Origin: CAYJBH01 sp964370825
GTDB taxonomy: Bacteria; Bacillota; Clostridia; Oscillospirales; Ruminococcaceae
Direction of reading: 5' to 3'
NCBI GenBank assembly: GCA_964370825.1
Contig: CAYJKY010000002.1
Span: forward strand, 1-64,000
Length of the DNA stretch: 64,000 bases
The notes beneath the pieces were generated by a model. The model did not search any database. It saw nothing but the letters and a program-made list of their open reading frames with translations, and was not told the origin of the DNA. The stretch's first letter is position 1; the number at the start of each line of letters is the position of its first letter. Position numbers and translations under genes: made by a program. Positions 25,167 to 34,237 of this stretch are shown here, in pieces.

Positions 25167-26279
25167 TTAAATATTCTGAAGATTGTTTAATACGTCCTGA
25201 ACATTGAGTATTTCAGTAATTCTTACACCAAAATTATCCTCAATTACAACAACATCGCCTCGCGCCATAAGCTGACCATTTACAACTATATCGACCGGAG
25301 CCCCCGCCTGTTTTTCCAGCTCCAAAACCGTACCATGAGCAAATTCCATAATATCCTTAATTTTGCGTTTGGTTTTTCCTATTTCAACGGTAATGGTCAA
25401 TGGAACATTCATCAAAAGATTGATGTTTCCTGATGGAACTTCAAATCCTCCTGAAGGCTGATCGAAGGTTGGAAACTGTGCCGGATGAATTTCCGAGGGG
25501 GGTGGTGCAGTTGCACGCGGCAACGGTGCTGTAACAAGTTGTGCGGAATTTCCGATTTGTGCCGGCATTGCAGCAGACTGCTGATGTTCTATCGGATACG
25601 CTTGTTGCTGTTGACCCATATCTGAAGATGTTGTAGGTTCAGCGACATTTGTTTCTTCGGGTAACGAAACAGCATCATCTCCGCCCATAAATTGACCAAT
25701 TATTTCCTTGGCGAGATCAACAGTAAGCACGCTCATAAATTGACTTTCGGTAATGCCTACAATCTCAAGATTAAAGTTGATGCTTACAACTGTTTCATCA
25801 TCAGATAGACCAAGTGCACCTTTAAATGTATTTTCCTCATCCATTACGGTTGCATTCGGAGGTGAAATATCAATTCGCTTACTTAAAAAATCTGACAGAG
25901 CACTTGCCGAAGCACCCATCATCTGATTCATAACCTCACATGCGGCACTGATACTCAGTTCATCGAATACAAAATTATCATCCGGAGGATCTTCGATACC
26001 CATCAATTGATTTAAAATCAACTGCATGTCTGACTGTTTAAAAGCCATTACATTAGAACCGGAAACACCTTCTACATACACAATTTTCACTATCATCGCC
26101 GGTTCAAGGTCGGTGTAATCAATGTCTGCCATTTTCATAACAGTAACAGAAGGCGTTGTGATTACAGTTTGCCTGTCCAACATGGTGGAAACAGCCGTAG
26201 CAGCACTTCCCATACTAATATTCATGACCTCGCCAATGGCATCAATCTCCATTGGTGATAACGTTTTTTCATCTGCCAT
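25167..26279 (-). CDS. fliY: Flagellar motor switch phosphatase FliY
   Basis: 370 residues from the ATG at 26279, placed seven bases after AAGGAAA; an in-frame GTG at 26294 overlaps the fliM stop. It combines a CheC-like phosphatase part with two centres (IGEVMNISMGSAATAVSTML near the N-terminus and ISAACEVMNQMMGASASALSDFL about residue 108), a Pro/Gln-rich linker (about 215-275), and a C-terminal SpoA/FliN domain (LLMNVPLTITVEIGKTKRKIKDIM to the end). It acts in the C-ring and dephosphorylates CheY-P. Confidence 0.95.
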   Translation of the reverse strand: MADEKTLSPMEIDAIGEVMNISMGSAATAVSTMLDRQTVITTPSVTVMKMADIDYTDLEPAMIVKIVYVEGVSGSNVMAFKQSDMQLILNQLMGIEDPPDDNFVFDELSISAACEVMNQMMGASASALSDFLSKRIDISPPNATVMDEENTFKGALGLSDDETVVSINFNLEIVGITESQFMSVLTVDLAKEIIGQFMGGDDAVSLPEETNVAEPTTSSDMGQQQQAYPIEHQQSAAMPAQIGNSAQLVTAPLPRATAPPPSEIHPAQFPTFDQPSGGFEVPSGNINLLMNVPLTITVEIGKTKRKIKDIMEFAHGTVLELEKQAGAPVDIVVNGQLMARGDVVVIEDNFGVRITEILNVQDVLNNLQNI

Positions 26280-26290
26280 ATTCATTTCCT

Positions 26291-27301
26291 TCACTGATAT
26301 ACTTTATTGATTCTTACTGCTTTATTATTTTTACTAAAGCCCAAGGTTCCTTGAAAATAGGGCTTATCGTTAATTAGGATGTCAACATCTCCGGTGATGG
26401 GTTTCTTGAGTTGTATGACGTCGTTCGGCTGTAATCTTAAAACATCAATTAATTCAAGTTCGATTTCATCGAATACAACCTGAAGATCAATATTGGCCGA
26501 AGAAAGCGCATGTTCAATATTATCCTTGCGGTTTATCTCCCGCTCTGCCACAATTTTTGACTTTGTTCCTCCTCGAATATATTTAGGTACAAATTCACCC
26601 ATCAACTCTCCGAGATTTGCAGCCGGCAGACATACAGAAATTGTTGATGTTGCTATTCCTACCTTGAGTTCAAGTAAAACAATAACAACAATGTCCTCCG
26701 GTGAAAAAAGCTGTAGCAACCTTGGGTTTGTTTCAATTGAATTTAGTTTTGCTGAAACCGGAAGTAATGTTCCCCACGCCTCCTGAATATAGAATGACAT
26801 CTTCGAAATAACATTTCGCATGATGTTTAACTCTATTTCGGTAAAATCGCGATCTACTCCGCTTCCTTCTCCCGTTCCGCCGAGCAACCTGTCGATTACC
26901 GTAAAGGTTACTCCGCTTGAGAATTCCATTATTGTGGTCATCTCATCGAGATTTTCATTCTCAGGTCTTAATTCAATTAATCCCAAAAGTGTGTTGTCCG
27001 ACAGGGCATTGTTAAACTCAAAATACCTCTGTTCCTCAACCTGTAGAACCTTCACCTCGCTAAAGGTGCGCAGAATACCTGAAAAATATGAGGAAAGCTG
27101 TCTACTGAGATTTTCATGAAGATTGTCGATAAGCCTAAGCTGTTCCTTGGTGAATTTTTTAGGTGATCTAAAATCATACTCCCTAATTTTTCTTTTATCA
27201 CTACCGGTACCAACGGTTTCTTCAACGACCTCCTCAGCAGTTCCGTCGCTTATTCCCTTCAACAGCGCATCTATCTGCTGTTGCGAAAGAACCTCTGCCA
27301 A
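26291..27301 (-). CDS. fliM: Flagellar motor switch protein FliM
   Basis: 336 residues. The N-terminal CheY-P-binding peptide is clear (LSQQQIDALLKGI), followed by the central CheC-like domain and a C-terminal SpoA domain (LQPNDVIQLKKPITGDVDILINDKPYFQGTLG). It follows motB directly with 40 bases between; fliL, usually located here, is absent. Its stop overlaps a GTG just before fliY. Confidence 0.97.
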   Translation of the reverse strand: MAEVLSQQQIDALLKGISDGTAEEVVEETVGTGSDKRKIREYDFRSPKKFTKEQLRLIDNLHENLSRQLSSYFSGILRTFSEVKVLQVEEQRYFEFNNALSDNTLLGLIELRPENENLDEMTTIMEFSSGVTFTVIDRLLGGTGEGSGVDRDFTEIELNIMRNVISKMSFYIQEAWGTLLPVSAKLNSIETNPRLLQLFSPEDIVVIVLLELKVGIATSTISVCLPAANLGELMGEFVPKYIRGGTKSKIVAEREINRKDNIEHALSSANIDLQVVFDEIELELIDVLRLQPNDVIQLKKPITGDVDILINDKPYFQGTLGFSKNNKAVRINKVYQ

Positions 27302-27340
27302 CTATTCCTCACCTCACTTTCATAAATAAATTGTTTCATA

Positions 27341-28195
27341 TTAACTCTGACCACCCTCTCCAAAATCTGTTGGTGTTGTGTAATCGTAATGGAAGGCTGG
27401 GTCCAATCCTCGTTCGGTTATTTCTGCAAGTGCTTCGGGGTCGGTAGGATCAAATCCGGTACCTATAATCATCAACTCCACCCTTCGGTTTTGAGCTCGT
27501 CCCTCCTCGGTAGAGTTGTCGGCTATTGGATAGTTTTTGCCGTAGCCTATTCCTATTGTTTTATAAGGAGGTATTCCGGCGTCATCAAATACCCCTGCAA
27601 CCGCATTGGCTCGATCGGATGACAAAATCCTGTCATTAACATAAGAAATTCCATCCACCTGCGCAGTATACCCGTTTATTCTGATGTTACTGACCTGATC
27701 GTTTACCGCAACAAGTGCCTCAGAAATGTAATCCAGTATAGGTACAGCAGAATCTAATAAAACTGCCTGGTCAGGATGAAAAAAGATGTTGTCGTTAAAT
27801 CTTACAAATACAAGATTGTCCTGCTCCTCGACATGAACACTTCCCTCGAGTTCGTTTTCCGATACATATTGTTGAAGATATTCATAAAGTTCATTCATTG
27901 TTTGAGGAAGCTGATTGGATGTTTCGGGATTTAACTCCTCATCAGGACTAACAGTTCCGTCACCCTGATTGGTGCCCATCTCGGTTCCTTCACCGTCCGG
28001 AGTGACAACAACCTGTTGTGTCTCGGCTTCGGTACGTTGGAAGGACTTTACTATCATCTCGAATTTTTCTGTATCTACCGAGGATGAAGCATATAGCAAA
28101 ACAAAGAAACACAACAGCAAAGTAACCATGTCGGCATAGGTATTTAACCAGTCGTTAGCGCCACCGCCACCGTCTGACTTATTTCTTTTAGCCAT
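27341..28195 (-). CDS. motB: Stator protein MotB
   Basis: 284 residues. N-terminal plug and single transmembrane helix NTYADMVTLLLCFFVLLYAS with the ion-binding Asp, then an acidic linker and a C-terminal OmpA-like peptidoglycan-binding domain (INGYTAQVDG; LSSDRANAVAGVFDDAGIP; NRRVELMIIG). It anchors the stator to the cell wall. 30 bases after motA. Coupling ion is probably H+, but this cannot be decided by inspection. Confidence 0.96.
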   Translation of the reverse strand: MAKRNKSDGGGGANDWLNTYADMVTLLLCFFVLLYASSSVDTEKFEMIVKSFQRTEAETQQVVVTPDGEGTEMGTNQGDGTVSPDEELNPETSNQLPQTMNELYEYLQQYVSENELEGSVHVEEQDNLVFVRFNDNIFFHPDQAVLLDSAVPILDYISEALVAVNDQVSNIRINGYTAQVDGISYVNDRILSSDRANAVAGVFDDAGIPPYKTIGIGYGKNYPIADNSTEEGRAQNRRVELMIIGTGFDPTDPEALAEITERGLDPAFHYDYTTPTDFGEGGQS

Positions 28196-28225
28196 ATATC
28201 TCCCCCCTTTCCGTTAATAATCTCA

Positions 28226-29053
28226 CTATTCAGCCGGTGCGGCATCTCCTCCGCCTTTGCCTTTTTTACCGCCACCCTTTTTACCGATACTCGCCGGTAG
28301 TAGTAACATTAATTTTTCGGCAATAAATTTTGGGTTCTCTCCCGCCTGTATCGCTTGAACGCCTTCGGCAATAAGCATTTTACAGAGATACTCCTCCTCA
28401 TGCCTTACAGCAAGCTTTGTTGCAAGTGGGGCAAAGAATATATTTGCAACGATACTACCGTAAAGTGTAGTCAACAGTGCAACAGCCATATTAGGGCCGA
28501 TATCATCGGGATTTCCCATGTCCTGTAACATATTAACGAGACCTACCAGCGTTCCTATCATACCGAAAGCAGGTGCGTAGGCAGCTCCCTTTTCATAAAA
28601 CGCCCTATCCCTTGCATGACGATCATCTAGGTATTGAAGTTCGCTATCGAGCAGTTCTTTTACCTTTTCTGGGTCGACACTGTCAACAACAAGCATAAGG
28701 CTATTTTTTAGAAACACATCCTTGGTTTGGTTAAGCTTATCCTCTAAGGATAAAAGTCCCTTACTTCGAGCCTCTTTAGCAAAATCAACAATGCTATCTA
28801 TGTATTCAAGCGGATTGTACTTTTGCGGTTTATAAAGTATCAATATATGCTTAATAATCTTTCCGAGGCTACTTGCAGGGAATGACAAAAGTAGACATGC
28901 AATAGTACCGCCAACAGTAATAGCCAAACTCTGTGGATCCACAAAGTTAACCATCTTACCAAAGTCGACAGACATATCCTTTGTACTAAACACCATACCG
29001 AATACAATAAGCACCGGTGCTAACACCGTTCCGATAATTGATACAATATCCAT
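28226..29053 (-). CDS. motA: Stator protein MotA
   Basis: 275 residues with four transmembrane helices (about 5-22, 34-55, 150-172, 182-204). The conserved cytoplasmic loop and PAFGMIGTLVGLVNMLQDMG segment are intact. The C-terminus is a Gly/Lys-rich tail (KKGGGKKGKGGG) that is unusual in length but low complexity. It works with MotB as the torque-generating stator. Located after flbD. Confidence 0.96.
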   Translation of the reverse strand: MDIVSIIGTVLAPVLIVFGMVFSTKDMSVDFGKMVNFVDPQSLAITVGGTIACLLLSFPASSLGKIIKHILILYKPQKYNPLEYIDSIVDFAKEARSKGLLSLEDKLNQTKDVFLKNSLMLVVDSVDPEKVKELLDSELQYLDDRHARDRAFYEKGAAYAPAFGMIGTLVGLVNMLQDMGNPDDIGPNMAVALLTTLYGSIVANIFFAPLATKLAVRHEEEYLCKMLIAEGVQAIQAGENPKFIAEKLMLLLPASIGKKGGGKKGKGGGDAAPAE

Positions 29054-29071
29054 AATACTTCCTTCTAAATA

Positions 29072-29284
29072 CTAATCCTGAAATAACGATCCGCTAATGC
29101 TATCCTTAAAAACTTCTTTTCTATATTCTATCACCTTCCGAGTTATCTCCTCGGGTGTTTCTCTCACTATATAGTAATTGCCGGATAACATCCTTATAGT
29201 CGTGTCCGGCGTAGCCGTTACAATCTCTATCTGGTCTGGGTTGAGTAGAAAAAAATCATCGTTTAATTTGGTGAGTGATATCAT
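29072..29284 (-). CDS. flbD: Flagellar FlbD family protein
   Basis: 70 residues, the usual size. Conserved elements: MISLTKLNDDFFLLNPDQIEIV at the N-terminus, PDTTIRMLSGNYYIV in the middle, and ITRKVIEYRKEV at the end. The family is always found between flgE and motA in Bacillota, as here. Exact role unknown. A hairpin lies between it and flgE. Confidence 0.9.
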   Translation of the reverse strand: MISLTKLNDDFFLLNPDQIEIVTATPDTTIRMLSGNYYIVRETPEEITRKVIEYRKEVFKDSISGSLFQD

Positions 29285-29300
29285 AGGCCCCTACTTTTAT

Positions 29301-29330
29301 GTGATGGGCGGAGGACATCCGCCCTATCAC
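29301..29330 (-). promoter_or_regulatory. Hairpin between flgE and flbD
   Basis: GTGATGGGCGGA (29301-29312) pairs with TCCGCCCTATCAC (29318-29330) with one bulge and a 5-base loop, GC-rich and stable. No U-tract follows on the minus strand, so an mRNA-processing or stabilising function at the flgE 3-prime end is more likely than termination. Confidence 0.6.
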
Positions 29331-29344
29331 AATTCATTGGTTAT

Positions 29345-31021
29345 TTAACGTTTCAGGTTAACAAGTTCATTTAACATTTCGTCGGTAACGGTGATAATTC
29401 GACTGTTTGCCTGGAACCCTCTCTGGGTTACAATCATGTCTGAAAACTCTTTGGAAAGGTCTACGTTTGACATTTCGAGTGAACCTGCTGCAAGCGAACC
29501 AGCACCGCCTGTGCCTGCTGTATTATAGTTTGCAGTTCCGCTGTTTGCAGTCTCCTGAAAATATGTATTACCACTCTGCAAAAGACCTTGTGGGTTTTCA
29601 AATGTTGCTATGGAAATTCTGCCGAGCTGTAGCAGCCCTAAGTCACCATGCATACCTTCAATCGTACCATCAGGACCTATCGCGACCGAGGTTAAATCAG
29701 CAACCGTCTGAGGACCGCCTTCTGTACCACCCGTAAGTTGGATAGGCTTTAAAGAAAAACCTAGTGAGCTGGAGGGCTCGGATGGAGTAGCAGTAATTGT
29801 GGGCGCTGTTGCATATGCAAAGAGCGTTTCATCCCAACCGGTGCCTGTTGCTGGGTCGAAAGGAGTTGTAGCAGGATCAGCCATGCCAAGATTACCAAGC
29901 TGAGTAAATCCCGGATGTGTAATCTGAATATACTCATCGGCATTGCCTGTTCCCGTTCCTTTTAATAAAAGCGAGCCGGGATTTGTTGCGTTGGAATCGA
30001 TTGTTCCGGAATAAGTCTCTCCGCCGACCGTCATGCTTATAGTGAATGCCTGTGTTGCGGCATCATATGCTATCTGTGGTTCACCTGTTGCCCCTGTGCC
30101 CGTGAAGTTGGAGCTGACATTCTCAACCTGCATATTACCTATGCCAAATAAACCTGATGCCGGAAACCCATCAAAGCTACCCAGATTTACACTAAAGTTG
30201 CTGCTCGCTATCTCGGCACCTGTTAGTGCGGAGGCAAAGGGGTCAGGAACAATAGAGTGTGATACAGTTATAACCCCTGCAGGATGCTCAACACCACCGT
30301 TTGCTTCGGTAATTGCGGCGTTAATTTTGTTATTAAAATCATTAATATCAGTAAATGTTTCGTTTGCGTTAAGAGTGATAACTATTCCGGATGTGGTAAT
30401 CTCAGCTAATGCCGGCTGTCCGGAGGGTAACATCGTTGATGATGTGAAGTTTAGCGAGATGTTACTGTCGGAAGTTGCATTTGTTGAGGTAAAGGTGAAC
30501 TCCTTACTATTGATAGTTTCGGAGGCAGAAGATGCTGAGGGGTTAACCGTCGGAATTTGAATTTGAATTCGTTCGTTAGTAGGTTGACGACCGAGAGGAT
30601 CTCCCGAAATACCGAGAACAAAATAACCGTTATTATCCACAAGGTTACCTGCGGAGTCAATTCTCAGCATACCTGCCCTGGTGTAAAAGGTGTTACCATC
30701 GCCATCCTGAACCATGAAAAAGCCTTCACCGGCTATTGCAAGATCAAGTGCGCTGTCTGTGGTTGTAAAGCTTGATTGAGCCATTATTAGGTCAACACCG
30801 CTGACCTTGGTTCCGGAACCAACAGAATTCGGGTTTACACCACCCTGAGTTGTAGAAGGTGCAGCTGCACCGGAGCTTGTTTGATAGTAAACGTCTCTAA
30901 ACGAAACGGTTGATCCCTTAAAGCCATAGGTGTTAACGTTAGCAATGTTATTACCGATAACATCCATACGAGTTTGATGAGATCTTAGTCCGGCAACACC
31001 GGAATACATACTTTTAACCAT
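29345..31021 (-). CDS. flgE: Flagellar hook protein FlgE
   Basis: 558 residues, at the long end for FlgE. N-terminal signature MYSGVAGLRSHQTRMDVIGNNIANVNTYGFKGS, central GEGFFMVQDGDGNTFYTRAG, and the C-terminal D0 helix LEMSNVDLSKEFSDMIVTQRGFQANSRI. The extra length is in the surface-exposed D1-D2 part (about 160-440), rich in Thr, Ser and Gly. Flanked by hairpins on both sides (31045-31070 and 29301-29330), which might let this abundant structural message be stabilised separately. Confidence 0.96.
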   Translation of the reverse strand: MVKSMYSGVAGLRSHQTRMDVIGNNIANVNTYGFKGSTVSFRDVYYQTSSGAAAPSTTQGGVNPNSVGSGTKVSGVDLIMAQSSFTTTDSALDLAIAGEGFFMVQDGDGNTFYTRAGMLRIDSAGNLVDNNGYFVLGISGDPLGRQPTNERIQIQIPTVNPSASSASETINSKEFTFTSTNATSDSNISLNFTSSTMLPSGQPALAEITTSGIVITLNANETFTDINDFNNKINAAITEANGGVEHPAGVITVSHSIVPDPFASALTGAEIASSNFSVNLGSFDGFPASGLFGIGNMQVENVSSNFTGTGATGEPQIAYDAATQAFTISMTVGGETYSGTIDSNATNPGSLLLKGTGTGNADEYIQITHPGFTQLGNLGMADPATTPFDPATGTGWDETLFAYATAPTITATPSEPSSSLGFSLKPIQLTGGTEGGPQTVADLTSVAIGPDGTIEGMHGDLGLLQLGRISIATFENPQGLLQSGNTYFQETANSGTANYNTAGTGGAGSLAAGSLEMSNVDLSKEFSDMIVTQRGFQANSRIITVTDEMLNELVNLKR

Positions 31022-31044
31022 ATTTCTCCTTAATTTGGTACTGT

Positions 31045-31070
31045 GTAACCCTTCAAGCAGTCGGGGTTAC
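31045..31070 (-). promoter_or_regulatory. Hairpin upstream of flgE
   Basis: GTAACCC (31045-31051) and GGGTTAC (31064-31070) form a perfect 7-bp stem with a 12-base loop in the flgE 5-prime region, about 24 bases before the ATG. It may act as an mRNA end after processing or affect translation. Confidence 0.45.
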
Positions 31071-31092
31071 CGTAGCTTCCGTTAAGGACCAG

Positions 31093-31470
31093 CTATACTA
31101 TAACAGTACCATCTATATTGGTAAACGCGTTATTTTTCATGTCGTCACCGTTAACCGTGGTAACAACCGCACGATTGTTTAAATTTACAATAAACGCTGT
31201 TCGGTCTATCAAAATCAAGGGAGCGTGCAACCCTTTTTCCTCGGCAATTTTAACACCTTCTGAAAGACGTTCGATATTTTCATCTGACATATCTATGTTT
31301 CTTTCTTCAACACGGTTAACAGCATGTTTTGTTAGTGTTAGATTGCTGTTTTTCAGTACCTTTTCCTTGAGCAATTCACCAAAAGAGCCATCCGACTGTG
31401 AGTCGTTAATCTTCACATCCGAGGTCTTTTGCCCCATCCCTGACGAAATTGCTCTGATATTATCCATCAT
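31093..31470 (-). CDS. TIGR02530 flagellar operon protein
   Basis: 125 residues from the ATG at 31470, eight bases after AAAGGAG; an upstream ATG inside flgD is not supported. The helical segment TLTKHAVNRVEERNIDMSDENIERLSEGV and the following KGLHAPLILIDRTAFIVNLNNRAVVTTVNG are the family signature. TIGR02530 proteins are encoded between flgD and flgE in Bacillota and are thought to take part in hook assembly, but the function is not established. Confidence 0.88.
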   Translation of the reverse strand: MMDNIRAISSGMGQKTSDVKINDSQSDGSFGELLKEKVLKNSNLTLTKHAVNRVEERNIDMSDENIERLSEGVKIAEEKGLHAPLILIDRTAFIVNLNNRAVVTTVNGDDMKNNAFTNIDGTVIV

Positions 31471-31489
31471 ATCAACTGCTCCTTTTGTA

Positions 31490-32242
31490 TTAGCCCTCGT
31501 GGGTTTTAATCTGTGACTTCTTATAAACCGACTCATTGCCCTGGCTATCCTTAACCAAAACATTTACATAGTAGGTTGTATTCGGAGCCAAACCGATTAT
31601 TACCTCGCTGCTAAGGTTTCTTCTATCTTCCTCACCGTATACGACACCGTTATTTTTTACATCGTTAACAGTATCCATATTCTCGTTTGCCGAGTAGTAG
31701 ACGGTATAGGTAAGTTCTTCTGTGGAGGTTATTTCACTCTCCGGTGCTAACCATTCAAAACTCGCTGTACTTGAGGTAAGTGTTCCGGTAAACAACGACA
31801 TCTCGCTCGCATCAAGGGGTAGTTCGCTATCGCTGTTTGAAGAGCTGTGTATCTCCATTATCTGATTTAATGAATATGCATTACCGTTTACATATATTGT
31901 GTGTTCATTGTCAACAAAGGTTATTTTTTCTACGACACCTTCATCCCACTGTACCTGTCCACCGATATCATATTTTGCAACGGTAACCTCCTTGCCCACA
32001 AGGCTCATGGTATAGTTATACTTTGAGTATTCCGCAAGCTCCTGCATCTGTTGCATTGTTGCAAAGGTTGCAAGCTGTGAGAGGTATTCGCTATCATCCA
32101 CCGGGTTCATAAAGTCCTGATTTGCAAGCTGTTGAACCATCAGATTTAAAAAATCCTGTACATCCACACCGTTGCTGTTAGGGTCTGCATAAACTGCATT
32201 ATAGTTTGCACCGGTAGTACCCTGAACTGATGATGTATCCAT
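31490..32242 (-). CDS. flgD: Hook-capping protein FlgD with C-terminal fibronectin III domain
   Basis: 250 residues. The N-terminal half is FlgD: VDVQDFLNLMVQQLANQDFMNPVDDSEYLSQLATFATMQQM (about 30-70) and a small beta region to about 145. The last 90 residues read as a fibronectin type III domain: ASFEWLAPES strand, LTYTVYYSANEN, and LAPNTTYYVNVLVKDSQGNESVY, the classic FN3 F-G strand pattern. Many clostridial FlgD proteins stop soon after the capping region, and others end in a FlgD Ig-like or tudor domain. FlgD caps the growing hook outside the cell. The gene sits between fliK and the TIGR02530 gene. Confidence 0.9.
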   Translation of the reverse strand: MDTSSVQGTTGANYNAVYADPNSNGVDVQDFLNLMVQQLANQDFMNPVDDSEYLSQLATFATMQQMQELAEYSKYNYTMSLVGKEVTVAKYDIGGQVQWDEGVVEKITFVDNEHTIYVNGNAYSLNQIMEIHSSSNSDSELPLDASEMSLFTGTLTSSTASFEWLAPESEITSTEELTYTVYYSANENMDTVNDVKNNGVVYGEEDRRNLSSEVIIGLAPNTTYYVNVLVKDSQGNESVYKKSQIKTHEG

Positions 32243-32257
32243 TTTTCTCCTTTCCGG

Positions 32258-33556
32258 TTAAACCCTCGCACTTAACAGGTTGTTTGCAAGCTGTGCAATT
32301 ATATCCTGTGTGTCCTGTTCTACCGTAATTTCACCGTCAACACTATAGACAGTGCTGTTTGCCCTGTTGTTGGTTTGCTGTTGCTGTGTAAAACCATTTG
32401 ATATGTAATCATTTCCGGTTTCACTTTGTGATGTTTGTACCACGATAATCGTTTCTGCTTCCGGTTGATATGCCTTTAAAGTCGACTGCAATGTAGCAAT
32501 TTCGGAGTTTAACAGTCTCGCAGTTTCAGCAGATGTTGCCGTCAATGCAAGGCTCATCTTCCCTGCCGTTTCTGTCATGGATACTGTAATTTCGCCAAGT
32601 CCTGCCGGACTCAATTTCACAGTAAATTCCTTAGTTTGTGCCAGATTTTGAAGACCGTTTGCCAGCTGCATTGCAATATTTTCCGCTTTAGCTGCATTTA
32701 CCTGTGTATCACTGCTTCCCGCTGTAGCTGTAAACAGACTGTCTGTAACCCTTCCACTGCTTTGTGACAAACTCTGCTGTAGTGCCTCAATGTCAAGCGT
32801 TTCGTCTGCCGATTGTCCATCTGCATTAGATCCTTGCATAGCATTCGTTACCTGCATCCTTGCCAACGTGTCAGAAAAACTTTCAAGTGCCGTGCCATTT
32901 GTTCCGCTTACTGCCTGCTGTGAAGTTGTAACAGTGCCGCCAAGCAAATTAATTAGCTGTTGAACCGTATCTGCGGTATTAGTTCCACCGGTATTGGATT
33001 CACTCGATGTTAACAGGCTGTTAATTAGATTTAAGTTTGCTGTGTTCTGACTTTTTTGAATATTTGACAAAAACTGTTGTTGCTGTGTAGTCGGCATCTG
33101 TGAAATAACCTGCATTAACTGGGAAAATCCGGCGCTGTCCGTCTCCTGCGAAAAAAACTGTCCAAGGTTAGCCACAGAGTTAAGACCGGCATCTGTTTCC
33201 TGTGAAGGCATTATACCCATCATGGATAAAATGTTAGCAAGTTCACCATTGCTATCTGTATCGGCGTATGGGTTTACGCTCAAGGATGTTTCATCTGTAG
33301 CTCCGAAAAGTTGTAACAGAAGATTTATAATTTCGCTCTCCTCTCCCGTCTCACCACTGCCAAATAGCTGTAACAATAAATCCTGTATTCCGCCCTCGGT
33401 TGCCCCGAGTGATAACGCTTGTGAATTACCATTGCTCACCAAAAGCTGTTCGATTATCGCACCAAATCCCGTAGCCTGATCCGTACTGCCTGTTGTGATA
33501 CTTGAAGTGGTACCGGTAGGTATTCCGTAACTCGGGTTTAGCGCAATCGCATTCAT
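32258..33556 (-). CDS. fliK: Flagellar hook-length control protein FliK
   Basis: 432 residues from the ATG at 33556, which follows GAAAGGAGGTG; the GTG at 33568 lies within that binding site. Long Gln/Ser/Thr-rich N-terminal ruler region (to about 300), then the conserved C-terminal Flg_hook domain with LAQTKEFTVKLSPAGLGEITVSM and LNSEIATLQSTLKAYQPE. FliK is the secreted ruler that triggers the FlhB specificity switch. A further Gln-rich tail follows the domain. Confidence 0.9.
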   Translation of the reverse strand: MNAIALNPSYGIPTGTTSSITTGSTDQATGFGAIIEQLLVSNGNSQALSLGATEGGIQDLLLQLFGSGETGEESEIINLLLQLFGATDETSLSVNPYADTDSNGELANILSMMGIMPSQETDAGLNSVANLGQFFSQETDSAGFSQLMQVISQMPTTQQQQFLSNIQKSQNTANLNLINSLLTSSESNTGGTNTADTVQQLINLLGGTVTTSQQAVSGTNGTALESFSDTLARMQVTNAMQGSNADGQSADETLDIEALQQSLSQSSGRVTDSLFTATAGSSDTQVNAAKAENIAMQLANGLQNLAQTKEFTVKLSPAGLGEITVSMTETAGKMSLALTATSAETARLLNSEIATLQSTLKAYQPEAETIIVVQTSQSETGNDYISNGFTQQQQTNNRANSTVYSVDGEITVEQDTQDIIAQLANNLLSARV

Positions 33557-33628
33557 ATATATTTTCACCTCCTTTCGCTACCGAATATCTCGGTTTTTCT
33601 CACCCTGTTTTTTTATTACAATCTGCCG

Positions 33629-34093
33629 TTAAACCGACAGTGGGCTGTGCCGTTCTTTATTATTGATATCTGTTACCACCAGCTCTTCAATACGGCTGCG
33701 TTCTTCCTTGGTTGTCTCATATTGATATTCGGAATATCTCTTATCCTTGAGCTTTTCAAGTAAGGTATGATCTTGATTTGCCTTTACAACTACCTCACGC
33801 TGTTTCTCCACAACATCATGTTGAATTTTTAGTTGTTTTTTATGTTCCTTTAAGGAATGTTTTAACGATTCTATCTGCCCGCTTAACTGTCTGATGACGA
33901 TGGTTGTGGTTCCGCCAGTCATCCTTTCTTTTAGGTGATTAGCTTGGTCGTTTATATCCCGTTGGGTCTTCTCAATAAGTTCATATAATGCATTCTCTTT
34001 TGCGATCTCTAATGCAAGGGTATTTTTCTCAAGATGCAGCAACTGTTTTCTATATCCAAGGACCTTATCCAAAGAAAAATTAAAGTTTTTCAC
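33629..34093 (-). CDS. fliJ: Flagellar export chaperone FliJ
   Basis: 154 residues from the GTG at 34093, which gives the standard FliJ start VKNFNFSLDKVLGYRKQLLHLEKN; an ATG ten codons upstream is possible but atypical. The protein is entirely helical coiled-coil, with heptads through IESLKHSLKEHKKQLKIQHDVVEKQREVVVK. FliJ acts as the stalk-like subunit of the export ATPase. Positioned after fliI. Confidence 0.88.
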   Translation of the reverse strand: MKNFNFSLDKVLGYRKQLLHLEKNTLALEIAKENALYELIEKTQRDINDQANHLKERMTGGTTTIVIRQLSGQIESLKHSLKEHKKQLKIQHDVVEKQREVVVKANQDHTLLEKLKDKRYSEYQYETTKEERSRIEELVVTDINNKERHSPLSV

Positions 34094-34114
34094 TCTGTCA
34101 CCGTATATATATAA

Positions 34115-34141
34115 TAAGAACAATTCTAACTAAGAACAATT
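34115..34141 (-). repeat. 11-bp direct repeat in the fliI-fliJ gap
   Basis: TAAGAACAATT occurs at 34115-34125 and 34131-34141 (16-base period) just before fliJ. On the minus strand a TATAAT (34145-34140) lies at its upstream edge, but no good -35 box is found. Possible internal promoter or operator within the fla operon. Confidence 0.35.
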
Positions 34142-34237
34142 ATACTACACTTTATGCAATAAATCTACTATTATTTAATATTTATGTGTAAAATTGAAAA
34201 AAATTTTTACCATTTAACTGTAAAACTGACAACATGT

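Noticed and set aside
30033..30560. 175-codon plus-strand ORF inside flgE
   Set aside because: It is antisense to the Ser/Thr-rich middle of the hook protein and has no supporting signals.
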